A stretch of 24,945 nt of DNA from CAZOBJ01 sp964577825 (GTDB lineage: Bacteria; Planctomycetota; SZUA-567; JAFGNG01), in contig CAZOBJ010000043.1 of the NCBI GenBank assembly GCA_964577825.1, forward strand, positions 1 through 24,945, in the 5' to 3' direction. Below are positions 14,412 through 22,861 of the stretch, in pieces. Numbering within the stretch: the stretch's first letter is position 1; each line of letters opens with the position of its first letter. The notes under the pieces were generated by a model. That model was given only the letters and a program-made list of their open reading frames with translations. It was not told the DNA's origin and did no database searches. Made by a program: the position numbers and the translations under genes.

Positions 14412-15470
14412 TCAGCCGTCGGCGAGCCGCTCGTAACCAAACATCTCGAAGTAGCGTTCCAGCGCCGACGCCACCGCACGGACCCACCTGTCCCTGAGAT
14501 TGACCAGCGGGAAGCATTCCAGGTTCGGCCCCACGTGCCCGCCGAACGCCTCGCGCACGTGCTCCGGCGAAAGCACCTTCGGTCCGAGCAGGCCCTCGTC
14601 CACCAGTCGTTCCACGACGCCGCGCTCGGCCAGGTTGCCCACGCTGCGGACGGCGAACTCCACGATCTGCTCCGCGCCGACCTTCTCGATAATGGTCCAG
14701 ACGTTGACCTTGACGAAGCCGTCGCCGGGCACGCTGCTCAGATCGGCCTCGCCCATGCAGCTTGTGCCGTGGAGCACCATTCTCGGGCCGATTGCCGCCG
14801 CGATCTGGCGCGCCTGTTCGGCGCTGTATCGTGCCTCGCCGACCTCCGCCGCCCGGTGTTCGGTCCCCACGTTTGGCACGATCAGGTCGCAGCCGGTCTC
14901 GTCCAGGAAGCGCCGGGCCTGCTCGGGCGTGGTCATGGCAAACGCGTCGCCGGCGTCACGGGCCTCCTTCAGCTCAGCTACCGCACCCTCGACGACGACG
15001 CGGTCGCCGCACCGGGCGACATACTCGGCCGTGCGCGCCATGTTCTCCTCCAGCGGCCAGTGGCTGGCGTCGAACATGACCATGGCGAAGTCGTCCAGGT
15101 TGTCCTGGAGCAGCCACCTGTCCCCCTCCGGCTGGCCGTGGTCGAGCATGGGGAAGACGCGGCAGGCGGCGTACGGCCCGTCCTCCGCCATGAGCGCGCG
15201 CAGGTCGCCGAAGACACCGCGCCGGCCCAGGCGGGCATCGCCGCAGAACCAGTAGTTCGACAGGTGCTGGCGGGCTGCATAGCTGGCGCAGAACGAGATG
15301 GAGACCGGTGGCTCATTCAGGCCGAACCGTCTGCCGGCGGCGACGGTGGCCTCCAGCACGGCCTCGGTGGTCCAGGGGTTCTCGGTACAGAAACACGGCA
15401 GCGCGACCCGGCGCTCCCGGAGCGTGTCCAGGAACCCTCGGGTCCGGTCGGCATCGGTGATGATGGGCAT
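14412..15470 (-). CDS. Class II fructose-bisphosphate aldolase-family protein
   Basis: 352 aa. A TIM-barrel protein of the class II (zinc) aldolase family, which includes fructose-1,6-bisphosphate, tagatose-bisphosphate and related ketose aldolases. LDHG gives catalytic Asp110 and zinc ligand His111; MFDASHWPLEENMART (132-147) corresponds to the SHLPFEEN strand; VVVEGAVAELK (158-168) to the VEGELG strand; His205 in NVGTEH and His234 in VLHGTSC are the other expected zinc ligands; FVKVNVWT (252-259) is the KVN phosphate strand. Loops differ from the standard glycolytic enzyme (HGTSC instead of HGGSG, EGAVAE instead of EGELG), so the substrate may differ and no gene symbol is given. It converges with the membrane-protein gene, 9 nt away, and diverges from folC. 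Confidence 0.82.
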   Translation of the reverse strand: MPIITDADRTRGFLDTLRERRVALPCFCTENPWTTEAVLEATVAAGRRFGLNEPPVSISFCASYAARQHLSNYWFCGDARLGRRGVFGDLRALMAEDGPYAACRVFPMLDHGQPEGDRWLLQDNLDDFAMVMFDASHWPLEENMARTAEYVARCGDRVVVEGAVAELKEARDAGDAFAMTTPEQARRFLDETGCDLIVPNVGTEHRAAEVGEARYSAEQARQIAAAIGPRMVLHGTSCMGEADLSSVPGDGFVKVNVWTIIEKVGAEQIVEFAVRSVGNLAERGVVERLVDEGLLGPKVLSPEHVREAFGGHVGPNLECFPLVNLRDRWVRAVASALERYFEMFGYERLADG

Positions 15471-15609
15471 GGGCTCGGTCCGCCGGAGGATTGTGTATGC
15501 TTGACTTTCCCCCGGCCGGATGCGAAACTGTCCGTCCCACCCGGTCGGGGCACGCGGAATCCCTAAGTCTAAGAATCATGCCTTTCCCTGTCAAACGCTG
15601 GAGGCGGCG

Positions 15610-17025
15610 GTGGAGCGGGCACTTCGGCAACTCAGGACCTACGAGGACGCCGTCCGCTTCCTCGAGGAGGCCCTCAACTACGAGAAGACGGCCCGCTGGC
15701 AGTACAACAAGCGCACCCTGAACCTGGGCCGGACCAGGGACCTGCTGGCCGCGCTCGGCAACCCCCACGACCGTTACAGCATCATCCACGTGGCCGGCAC
15801 GAAGGGGAAGGGCACCACGGCCGGCGCCGCCGCCCGACTCCTGACCTGGAACGGGCACCGGACGGGCCTGCTCACGTCCCCCCACCTGATAACCCACCGA
15901 GAGAGGGCGCAGATCGACGGCCGCGACATCAGCGAGGAGGACTTCCTGAGCGGCATCCGGGCGATGCAGGCCCACGTCGAGGCGGAGCGCGCCGCCGAGG
16001 AGCGGACCACCGTCAGGGCGCCGACCTACTTCGAGATGCTCACCGCGCTCGCCCTGCACCACTTCGCCGAGCGCGGCGCCGACTGGGCCGTGGTCGAGGT
16101 GGGGCTCGGCGGGCGCCTGGACTCGACCAACGTCGTCGCGCCCACCTGCTGCGTGGTCACGACCATAGGCTTCGATCACGTGGAGAAGCTCGGCGACACG
16201 GCCGAGGCGATAGCCCTCGAGAAGGCCGGCATCTTCAAGCAGGGGGTTCCCGTCGTGCTGGGCCGTCAGCGGTATCCGGGGGCGCTCGACGCGCTGCGTC
16301 GGGCGGCGGAGGAACTCGACTGCCCCCGCTGGGAAGTGGGCCGGGAACTCCGGGTAAGCCGCGCCGTCCCGCTCAGCGCCCCGTCCGAGCGGGCCACCGC
16401 GCCGGTCGGCTGGCGCTTCTCACTCCGGACCCCCGGCAACGACTACGAAGACGTCTTCACGCCCCTGCTGGGCAGGCATCAGATCGACAACCTGGCCGCC
16501 GCCGTGGGGGCCGTGGAGATGACGGCCGGACACAGCGGGATGGAGCTCCGGCCGGAACGGACGGCCGCCGCACTGGCGGACTTCCAGGTGCCCGGCCGGA
16601 TGGAACTGCTCCAGAGGGAACCCGCCGTGGTCCTCGACGTCGCCCATACGGTCGAGTCGGTCGAGGCGCTCATGGACGCGCTCGAGACGCACTTCCCGGG
16701 AAGGCCCGTCCGCGTGGTCTTCGGCTGCTCGGCCGACAAGAACGTCGCCGGCATGTTGGCGGCCTTGCAGGGGCGTTGCGTCGAGCTGACGGCCACGCAG
16801 GCGAAGCTGCCCCGCGCCATGCCCGTGCCCGAGGTCGTCGCGGCGGCCCGGACGGCCGGCCTCGTCCCGCCCGAAGGGCTCCGCAGCGTGCCGGACGCCT
16901 GCGAAGCCGCCCGGGGGGCCATCGAGCGCGCTGACGCCACGGACGTGATCTGCATCACGGGCTCATTCTTCACGGCGGGGGAGATCCGCGAACGCTGGCT
17001 GGAAGAGGGCGCCGGCCGCGCCTGA
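15610..17025 (+). CDS. folC: Folylpolyglutamate synthase / dihydrofolate synthase FolC
   Basis: 471 aa from the GTG at 15610, chosen for GGAGG (15600-15604) 5 nt upstream; the frame is open further up but that part is not family-like. FolC adds glutamate to folates and may also join dihydropteroate to glutamate, using ATP. The P-loop is HVAGTKGKGTT (60-70). TSPHLITHRERAQIDGRDIS (about 88-107) is the characteristic 'SPHL...ER..I.G..I' block. VVEVGLGGRLDSTNV, IGFDHVEKLGDTAEAIALEKAGIFK (with the usual His) and HQIDNLAAA follow. The C-terminal domain has VLDVAHTVESVEAL and ends in CITGSFFTAGEIR. Length is near the usual 420-450 with a short insertion. It ends 26 nt from the convergent comEC. Confidence 0.93.
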   Translation: MERALRQLRTYEDAVRFLEEALNYEKTARWQYNKRTLNLGRTRDLLAALGNPHDRYSIIHVAGTKGKGTTAGAAARLLTWNGHRTGLLTSPHLITHRERAQIDGRDISEEDFLSGIRAMQAHVEAERAAEERTTVRAPTYFEMLTALALHHFAERGADWAVVEVGLGGRLDSTNVVAPTCCVVTTIGFDHVEKLGDTAEAIALEKAGIFKQGVPVVLGRQRYPGALDALRRAAEELDCPRWEVGRELRVSRAVPLSAPSERATAPVGWRFSLRTPGNDYEDVFTPLLGRHQIDNLAAAVGAVEMTAGHSGMELRPERTAAALADFQVPGRMELLQREPAVVLDVAHTVESVEALMDALETHFPGRPVRVVFGCSADKNVAGMLAALQGRCVELTATQAKLPRAMPVPEVVAAARTAGLVPPEGLRSVPDACEAARGAIERADATDVICITGSFFTAGEIRERWLEEGAGRA

Positions 17026-17051
17026 ACGGCTTCACAAGGGTCGCACTGAAG

Positions 17052-19610
17052 TCAGGGCGAGACGCCTGAGCCCGGCTGCACAGCCACATCCGCGCAGGAG
17101 AACTCGAACCGGCGCCCCGTCGCGGAAGCCGACACGCGCGCCTTCCCGGCATCCAGGCCGACCGTCACGGCCCCGTCCTTCCCGGTGATCCAGACGGGCA
17201 CTTCGCGGGTCTCCAGGGCCTCCACGGTGCGAGGGTGGCAACCGTCTTTCGTGCCGCTGACAATGGCCACACGGGGCCGGACGTGGTCCAGGAACTCCTC
17301 CAACCCCTCGTCGTAGCGGCCATGATGGGGCATGACAAGGACGTCGGATTGGAGGCGCGAACCGTAATCGGCTGACAGGCGCCGCATGGCCTCCGCGCCG
17401 ATGTCCCCCGGGAGCAGGAAACTCAGCCCGTCACACTCGCAGCGGAACACCAGCGAACGGTCGTTCTCTGACATGACGGGGGCCGTCGCGAAGCGCATGT
17501 CCGGATGCAGCACCTCGCAGCGAAAGCGCCCGCCGTGCAGATCGTCGCCCTCCCGCAGCACGCGCAGCGGCACCCCTTCCGTGCGGATACGCCCGCGCAC
17601 GCGCTCGGCAAAAGGCGTGATAACCGGCGCCGCCGGCGCGACCACCTCCCCGATGCGGAACCTGCTCATCAGGTAAGGCAGAAGGTTGCAGTGGTCGCTC
17701 TCAAAGTGAGACACCGCGACCACGTCCACGGACGGGGCGTGCGCCTGCCACAGCAGTCTGCCGACGGCCTCCCTGCCCCTGGTGCCGGCGGATCCGGCGT
17801 CAAAGAGCACTACCTGGCCTCCGGGGAACAGGGCTGCAACGGTCTGCCCCTGCCCCACGTCGGCAACCGTCATCTCGAAACGGCGGTCCAGCCTGGCGGC
17901 GGCGTCGTGCCACACGTAGGTGGCGGCCAGGGCAAGCACGGCGGCAATGACCACCCCGCGCCCCCGGGGCAGCCGGCCCCTCACCGTCCAGGCAGCCAGT
18001 GCGAAGTAGAACAGCCCGATCCACCAGAGCGGCGGAGAGGGCAGGTAGACGCCGAAGCCGGGCAGGTGACTCGCGCCGGCCAGGAGCGTTTCTATGCTTC
18101 CCGTCACGAAGAGCGCCACCGCAACCAGCGGCGCCGCACCGAGCCCCCCGGCCAGGAGCCCGAGCAGCAGCACGAATCCCACGACCAGCAGAACCAGGAC
18201 CAGCGGCCACACAACCAGGTTGAGCAACGGGGCAATCAGAGAAAGGTTGTTGAAGTGATACACGCGTATCGGCGCAGTGGCCAGCCACACGATGCAGGAG
18301 AGCGTCAGGTAGCTTCGCGCCCAGAGCCAGAGGTCGGACAGGATCGAGCGCTCCTCGGGCTCCTGCACGCGCGCCACCAGGTCTTCCCAGGGCCACAGGA
18401 TGCCCTTCAGCTGCGGGTAGATAGCTATCAGCGCCCACATGGCCGCGAACGTCAGTTGGAAACCCGGGGCGAACAACTGCTGCGGCGAGACCACAAGGAT
18501 CAGCAGCGCCGCCGCCATCAGGGCTGAAAGGGAGTCCCGCCGACGCTCCAGAAGCGGCGCAGCCAGCAGAAACGTAAGCATGAGACCGGCGCGCAAGGCG
18601 GACACGTGGCAGCCCGTGAAGGCCACGTACGCCCACACGCACGCTATCGTCAGTATGAGGCGCGACCTCACCGGCAAGCCAGACCACGCCAGGACGCAAC
18701 TGAGGAAGAGGCAAAAGATCCCCACGTGCAGCCCGCTGATGGCCAGGAAGTGCAGCGTGCCGGACTCCTCCAGCAGGAGTTCCCGGTCGGGCGTGAGCGC
18801 CTCGCGCTGCCCGAACAGCAGCGCGGTCATCAAGCCCGACCTTTTCCTGTCCTCCCGGGTGGGCAGATAGCCGCCAAGCCGCCCCCGCAGCAGGGAACGC
18901 AGCCGCCTGGCCGTGGCCACCGGAGAGCGATACCACGCGGCGCGGCGGCTCACTGCGATGGCTTCAGCCGAGGCCACGGTGGCGGTCCCGATGCTTCCTG
19001 CCCGCACGTAGCCGGCCCTTCCTTCTCCCTGATCAAGCCCTGGAGCCGTCTGGCGGCGGAATGTGGCCAGCACCTCAATCCTGTCGCCCGAGTGGACGTC
19101 AGGCCGCCCTTCCTGCACGAACACCGTGACCTGCCCCTCGATGGGAAGCCAGAACCGGATATCCCCCGACATCCCCTCCAGTTGCATCGTGAACGAGCAG
19201 AACCTGGGTGATGTCCCCTCTTCCTCCGCGAAGGGCACGTCCCTGTAATGGTAGAGGGGATCTTCGCGCACGCGCCCGCCCAGGTAGTAGAGCACTCCGT
19301 CGCGCAAGGGGACGTCCTTCAGGCGGCTTGGCGCGGCCAGGCGGGAGCGCATCGCATGGTAAGCGCCGCCGATGGCCACCAGCAGCAGCGCGGCCAGCAA
19401 CCAGTTGGCCCACGCCCTCAGGCGCAAGCGCAGGCCAAGGACCGTAAACGCTGCCATAGCGAGCGCGAGCGACAGCCACAGGGCAAGTTGCGGATGCAAC
19501 ATGCCGTCGAGCGCTATGCCCGCCACCGCACCTGTCAATACGGGCACCAGCGGCCGGTGACGCTGGCCGCTCGTGTCCTTGTCCGACTTGACAACCGGTG
19601 CAGATTCCAC
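17052..19610 (-). CDS. comEC: ComEC/Rec2 DNA-uptake channel protein
   Basis: 852 aa from a GTG with GGAG 7 nt upstream. ComEC carries transforming single-stranded DNA across the inner membrane. Order: N-terminal membrane helices and OB-like soluble domain (about 1-230), the membrane 'competence' domain with LLFGQREAL, LHFLAISGLHVGIF, CHVSALRAGLMLTF, FQLTFAAMWALI (about 270-520), then a metallo-beta-lactamase-like nuclease domain (about 575-850) with VADVGQGQ, GGQVVLFDAG, SHFESDHCNLLPYL and VMPHHG. The first aspartate of the HxDxDH motif is Glu here (H-F-E-S-D-H near 633-639). All three domains are complete. No other competence genes are near. The gap to tadA has a weak promoter candidate (TTGCAG, 17 bp, TATCCT), so it may have its own transcript. 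Confidence 0.93.
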   Translation of the reverse strand: MESAPVVKSDKDTSGQRHRPLVPVLTGAVAGIALDGMLHPQLALWLSLALAMAAFTVLGLRLRLRAWANWLLAALLLVAIGGAYHAMRSRLAAPSRLKDVPLRDGVLYYLGGRVREDPLYHYRDVPFAEEEGTSPRFCSFTMQLEGMSGDIRFWLPIEGQVTVFVQEGRPDVHSGDRIEVLATFRRQTAPGLDQGEGRAGYVRAGSIGTATVASAEAIAVSRRAAWYRSPVATARRLRSLLRGRLGGYLPTREDRKRSGLMTALLFGQREALTPDRELLLEESGTLHFLAISGLHVGIFCLFLSCVLAWSGLPVRSRLILTIACVWAYVAFTGCHVSALRAGLMLTFLLAAPLLERRRDSLSALMAAALLILVVSPQQLFAPGFQLTFAAMWALIAIYPQLKGILWPWEDLVARVQEPEERSILSDLWLWARSYLTLSCIVWLATAPIRVYHFNNLSLIAPLLNLVVWPLVLVLLVVGFVLLLGLLAGGLGAAPLVAVALFVTGSIETLLAGASHLPGFGVYLPSPPLWWIGLFYFALAAWTVRGRLPRGRGVVIAAVLALAATYVWHDAAARLDRRFEMTVADVGQGQTVAALFPGGQVVLFDAGSAGTRGREAVGRLLWQAHAPSVDVVAVSHFESDHCNLLPYLMSRFRIGEVVAPAAPVITPFAERVRGRIRTEGVPLRVLREGDDLHGGRFRCEVLHPDMRFATAPVMSENDRSLVFRCECDGLSFLLPGDIGAEAMRRLSADYGSRLQSDVLVMPHHGRYDEGLEEFLDHVRPRVAIVSGTKDGCHPRTVEALETREVPVWITGKDGAVTVGLDAGKARVSASATGRRFEFSCADVAVQPGSGVSP

Positions 19611-19731
19611 GTGCTATCTCCGTCAGCCTGGCCAACTGCGTTCTGAAGTGCGTAAGATCGATAGGATACTGGACGGCCGTCACGACTGCAATCGCGCCGG
19701 GACAGTGCCTTCCAGGGATGTCGCGCCAGTC

Positions 19732-20190
19732 TCAGCCGCGCCTGGCCTCAAAGAACCGGCGCAGCAACGCTATCGCCTCGTCCGCAAGGACGCCTCCCCG
19801 CACGGCCAGGCGGTGATTGAGGCGCCTGTCCTGCGGGACGTTGAACAGGGATTCACACGCCCCGCTCTTGGGATCTGCAGCGCCGTAAACGAGGCGTTCG
19901 ACGCGGGCGTTGACCAGCGCCCCCGCACACATGCAGCACGGCTCCACGGTCACGTACGCCGTAGCCCCCTCCAGGTGCCATGAACCGCCCGACCGGGCGG
20001 CGGCGCGCAGTGCCAGTATCTCGGCGTGCGCCGTGGGGTCGTTGAGGGATTCGCGCAGGTTGTGCGCCCGGGCGACTATCCGCCCCTGCCTGACGATCAG
20101 GCAGCCGACCGGCACTTCGCCCTCGGCAATGGCCGACTCGGCCTCCGCCAGTGCGAGCCTCATGTAATGTTCGTCGTCTTGCTGTGGCAC
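19732..20190 (-). CDS. tadA: tRNA-specific adenosine deaminase TadA
   Basis: 152 aa. TadA converts A34 to inosine in the wobble position of tRNA-Arg(ACG). The zinc and catalytic residues are in HAE (55-57, His55 zinc, Glu57 proton shuttle) and PCCMC (84-88, Cys85 and Cys88 zinc). The front has EHYMRLALAEA, GEVPVGCLIV and NDPTAHAEI, all characteristic. The start is the GTG at 20190, which includes the conserved DDEHYMRL; the ATG at 20163 would cut into it. A gap of 121 nt separates it from comEC on the same strand. Divergent from lpxD (123 nt between starts). Small cytidine or guanine deaminases are close relatives, but the motif pattern fits TadA. Confidence 0.93.
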   Translation of the reverse strand: MPQQDDEHYMRLALAEAESAIAEGEVPVGCLIVRQGRIVARAHNLRESLNDPTAHAEILALRAAARSGGSWHLEGATAYVTVEPCCMCAGALVNARVERLVYGAADPKSGACESLFNVPQDRRLNHRLAVRGGVLADEAIALLRRFFEARRG

Positions 20191-20230
20191 TTCCCGCCCA
20201 CTCGCTTGTCAATGCCCGGAGCGCCGACGC

Positions 20231-20259
20231 TTGCCAGTCCATTGTGCCCTGTGTAGCAT
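20231..20259 (+). promoter_or_regulatory. Sigma-70 promoter candidate of lpxD
   Basis: -35 TTGCCA (20231-20236), 17 bp, -10 TAGCAT (20254-20259). The -35 is the same hexamer as in dnaG P1; the -10 has four of six consensus bases. Start near 20266, leader about 48 nt. Confidence 0.5.
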
Positions 20260-20313
20260 ATCGGTGCAACCCCACAGGGGACCAGAACCCACGCCCGCGT
20301 CAACGAGGAGAAG

Positions 20314-21354
20314 ATGCCCGAGTTCACAGCCGCGCAACTGGCCGAAATGGTGGAAGGCCGGCCAGTCGGGCCCGCGGACGTCACCGTAAGCGACATCCGC
20401 GCTCTCGAACTGGCCGGCCCGGGGGACATCGCCTTCCAGCGCGACGAGACACAGTTGACGGAAGCCCGGAACTGCCGGGCAGGTGTCCTCATCGCGCCGG
20501 CCGAGATCGACGGCTACCCCGGCTCGCTTATTGTCTGCGAAGACCCGGATTCGGCGGCAGCGATCGTCCTGGAAGCCTTCGCCAAGGCCCGGTACCCCCA
20601 CCCCAGCGGCATCAGCGCCAGGGCGTCCGTCAGCCCCTCCGCGCAGATCGGCCGGGACGTCGCCGTCGGGGACTGCGCCTTCGTCGGCGAGAGCAGTGTC
20701 ATCGAGGACGGCGCCGTCATCTATCCCCTCGTCTACGTCGGGCGAGACTGCCGCGTCGGGAGGGGGACGGTCATCTACCCGAACACCTCGATACATGACC
20801 GGACCGTGATCGGCGCGAACTGCATCATCCATCACAACGTGGCGATCGGCTCGGAGGGCTTCGGCTTCGCCCGGCGCGACCAGGGCGCCGTGAAGCTTTC
20901 CCAGGTGGGTCGGGTCCGCATAGGCGACTCCGTCGAGATAGGCGCCCTCACCACCGTGGACAGGGCTATGCTGGAAGAAACGGTCATCGAGGACGGCGTC
21001 AAGATCGACAACCACTGTCACATCGCCCACAACTGCCACATCGGGGCGGACAGCATCCTGGCCGGTTACGCAAAGGTGGCCGGCAGCGCCCGACTGGGCA
21101 AGGGCGTCGTCATGGCCGAGGACAGCGGCGTGACGGACCACGTGACGGTGGGCGACGGGGCGATGCTCGGTGCCAGGACCGGGGTCAGCAGCAGCGTGCC
21201 GGCAGGGCAGGTGGTCCTCGGGTATCCCGCCAGGCCCATCGCCCGACAGCGCCGCGTGATGGCTCTGACCGGCAAGCTGCCCGAGATGATCGAGAGGGTC
21301 CGGGCGCTTGAAAGGGCGGTTGAGGAACTCACGCGACGCCTGGAGGGCCGCTGA
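20314..21354 (+). CDS. lpxD: UDP-3-O-acylglucosamine N-acyltransferase LpxD
   Basis: 346 aa, usual length. LpxD transfers a second acyl chain from acyl-ACP in lipid A synthesis (third step). The N-terminal uridine-binding domain (1-100) has VSDIRALELAGPGDIAF. Then comes a left-handed beta-helix of hexapeptide repeats (about 100-305). The catalytic base lies in DNHCHIAHNCHIG, the counterpart of the E. coli His239 block DNLCQIAHN. A short charged C-terminal helix (about 315-346) ends the protein. ATG 20314 has GAGGAG just upstream. The presence shows an outer membrane with lipid A. LpxA and FabZ, frequent neighbours, are absent; instead a lipoprotein, UppP and a CPBP protease follow. Confidence 0.95.
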   Translation: MPEFTAAQLAEMVEGRPVGPADVTVSDIRALELAGPGDIAFQRDETQLTEARNCRAGVLIAPAEIDGYPGSLIVCEDPDSAAAIVLEAFAKARYPHPSGISARASVSPSAQIGRDVAVGDCAFVGESSVIEDGAVIYPLVYVGRDCRVGRGTVIYPNTSIHDRTVIGANCIIHHNVAIGSEGFGFARRDQGAVKLSQVGRVRIGDSVEIGALTTVDRAMLEETVIEDGVKIDNHCHIAHNCHIGADSILAGYAKVAGSARLGKGVVMAEDSGVTDHVTVGDGAMLGARTGVSSSVPAGQVVLGYPARPIARQRRVMALTGKLPEMIERVRALERAVEELTRRLEGR

Positions 21355-21454
21355 ACCCGCCTGAGGTGGCGAGGCTGGATTTCGCCTCCTGGGATTCCGT
21401 ATTATGATGGGAAGGCTGGACCCGGAGGTTGTTCCCAGCAGATCGGAGGGAGAA

Positions 21455-22810
21455 ATGAACACGCTGCGCACGCTCATCGGAACGTCTATGTGTCTGCTAT
21501 TGCTGGCGCCCGGCTGCGAGAGGAAAGAGCCCGAGGGCGAGCCGCCGCTCACACAGGTCCGCGCCGCAGTGACGGCGCCCGAAGGCATGGCGGCCGTCCG
21601 GGAGGGAGCGGCTGTGTTCATGAGCAGGCAGCCCATATCGCTGGGCGAGTACGTCGCATACCTGTGGGACACCGAGCAGCCCGTGCCGCCGCAGTGGGAG
21701 GGCACCCGGCCCGGCACGCCCGGCGCGCAGGCGCCCGTCGTGGGATTGAGTCGGGACGAGGCCGAGCTATACGCAGTGTGGACGATGAACCGGTTGCCCG
21801 AGCGCGAGGACTGGACAGCGGCCGCCGCTATCGTCGGATCGCGGCCATACCCCTGGGAGGACGACGGGAGCGCCGTCCCCGATGCGGCCCTCCTCCTGGT
21901 GCGAGACTGGCAGCCGGGCTCCGAGCAGGAGCAAGAGGCCCTCGGACTCAAGGCGGCCCTGCCAGCCAGGATACTGGCGGGCTACCAGGAAGCTGTCGGG
22001 GACGTGCGCAAACGCATCGAGGAGCTCGCGCGCGACAGAAAGGCCCGCGTGGCCGATCTGTGGAGTCAGATCAAGCCGGCCTTCTTCAACCTGCTGGACA
22101 AGAAGAAGCAACTTGCGGACCTCACCGCCCGGCGGGAGAAACAGGGAGAAACGCTGGAGATCCTCAAGACGGTGCTGTTCGAAAAGGGCAAGATGGCCGC
22201 AGAACTCAAGACCCAGGACCTGACCCCCGAGGAAAAGGAGAAACTGGTCCAGGCTTACGACGAACAGTTGTCGAACATCCTGGCCGAGATCCAGGAGGTC
22301 CGCAGCAACCTGCAAGAGGCCAACAAGAAGCTCCAAGAGCAGGTGGTGGCGCTCACCAAGAGGTTCGAGGAGGGCGGGGCGCTTCAGGTCGAGGTCCTGT
22401 CGGACGCCGCGCGGAAGTTGCTGGACGATACCGCGCAGGCCGCCGCGAGTATTCGTGAAGCCGTGGACTGGAAGGTGGAACTGCAGGCCGTGCTGGAGTC
22501 CCTGGAGGCGCGCACCCCGATTCTGGACAGGACGCCGACGCTGGATGACCTGAAGGAGGCGGCGGCCGGAATGGAGCAGAGAATCCAGCAGTTTGGTGAA
22601 GATCAGGAGATCGCCGCACAGATCGACGACGTCCGCAACCGCATCAAGAACATCGGCGAGACCGTCCAGCGGGAGTTCCTCAAAGAGAAGCTCGTGTTCG
22701 AAGAGCTGTCCGGCCTGGTCGGCCTGCGGGCCAGCAAGGAGGCCATCCAGGCCACGGTCGACGGCCTGAAGGAAGCATTGGGCGAGACGCCGGAACCTCA
22801 AGACGAGTAG
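21455..22810 (+). CDS. Lipoprotein with N-terminal half of an FGE (SUMF1) fold and a long coiled coil
   Basis: 451 aa from the ATG at 21455 (GGAGG at 21445-21449). The signal peptide ends in lipobox APGC (Cys21), so it should be lipidated and face the periplasm. Residues about 41-137 follow the first half of a formylglycine-generating-enzyme/SUMF1-type sulfatase-modifying domain: APEGMAAVREGAAVFMS, ISLGEYVAYL, PVPPQWEG, APVVGLSRDEAELYAVW, RLPEREDW, YPWEDD. The second half of that fold, with the copper-binding cysteines of FGE, is missing. From about 165 to 430 there are almost unbroken charged heptads (KKQLADLTARREKQGE, IQEVRSNLQEANKKLQEQV), predicted coiled coil. No family recognised for the whole. 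Catalysis is unlikely; a structural or binding role in the periplasm is inferred. Confidence 0.82.
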   Translation: MNTLRTLIGTSMCLLLLAPGCERKEPEGEPPLTQVRAAVTAPEGMAAVREGAAVFMSRQPISLGEYVAYLWDTEQPVPPQWEGTRPGTPGAQAPVVGLSRDEAELYAVWTMNRLPEREDWTAAAAIVGSRPYPWEDDGSAVPDAALLLVRDWQPGSEQEQEALGLKAALPARILAGYQEAVGDVRKRIEELARDRKARVADLWSQIKPAFFNLLDKKKQLADLTARREKQGETLEILKTVLFEKGKMAAELKTQDLTPEEKEKLVQAYDEQLSNILAEIQEVRSNLQEANKKLQEQVVALTKRFEEGGALQVEVLSDAARKLLDDTAQAAASIREAVDWKVELQAVLESLEARTPILDRTPTLDDLKEAAAGMEQRIQQFGEDQEIAAQIDDVRNRIKNIGETVQREFLKEKLVFEELSGLVGLRASKEAIQATVDGLKEALGETPEPQDE

Positions 22811-22861
22811 CCTGAGCCGGCAGCGGTTCGGCCGCTCTGCACGTCGCCGGGGAGCCCTCGC

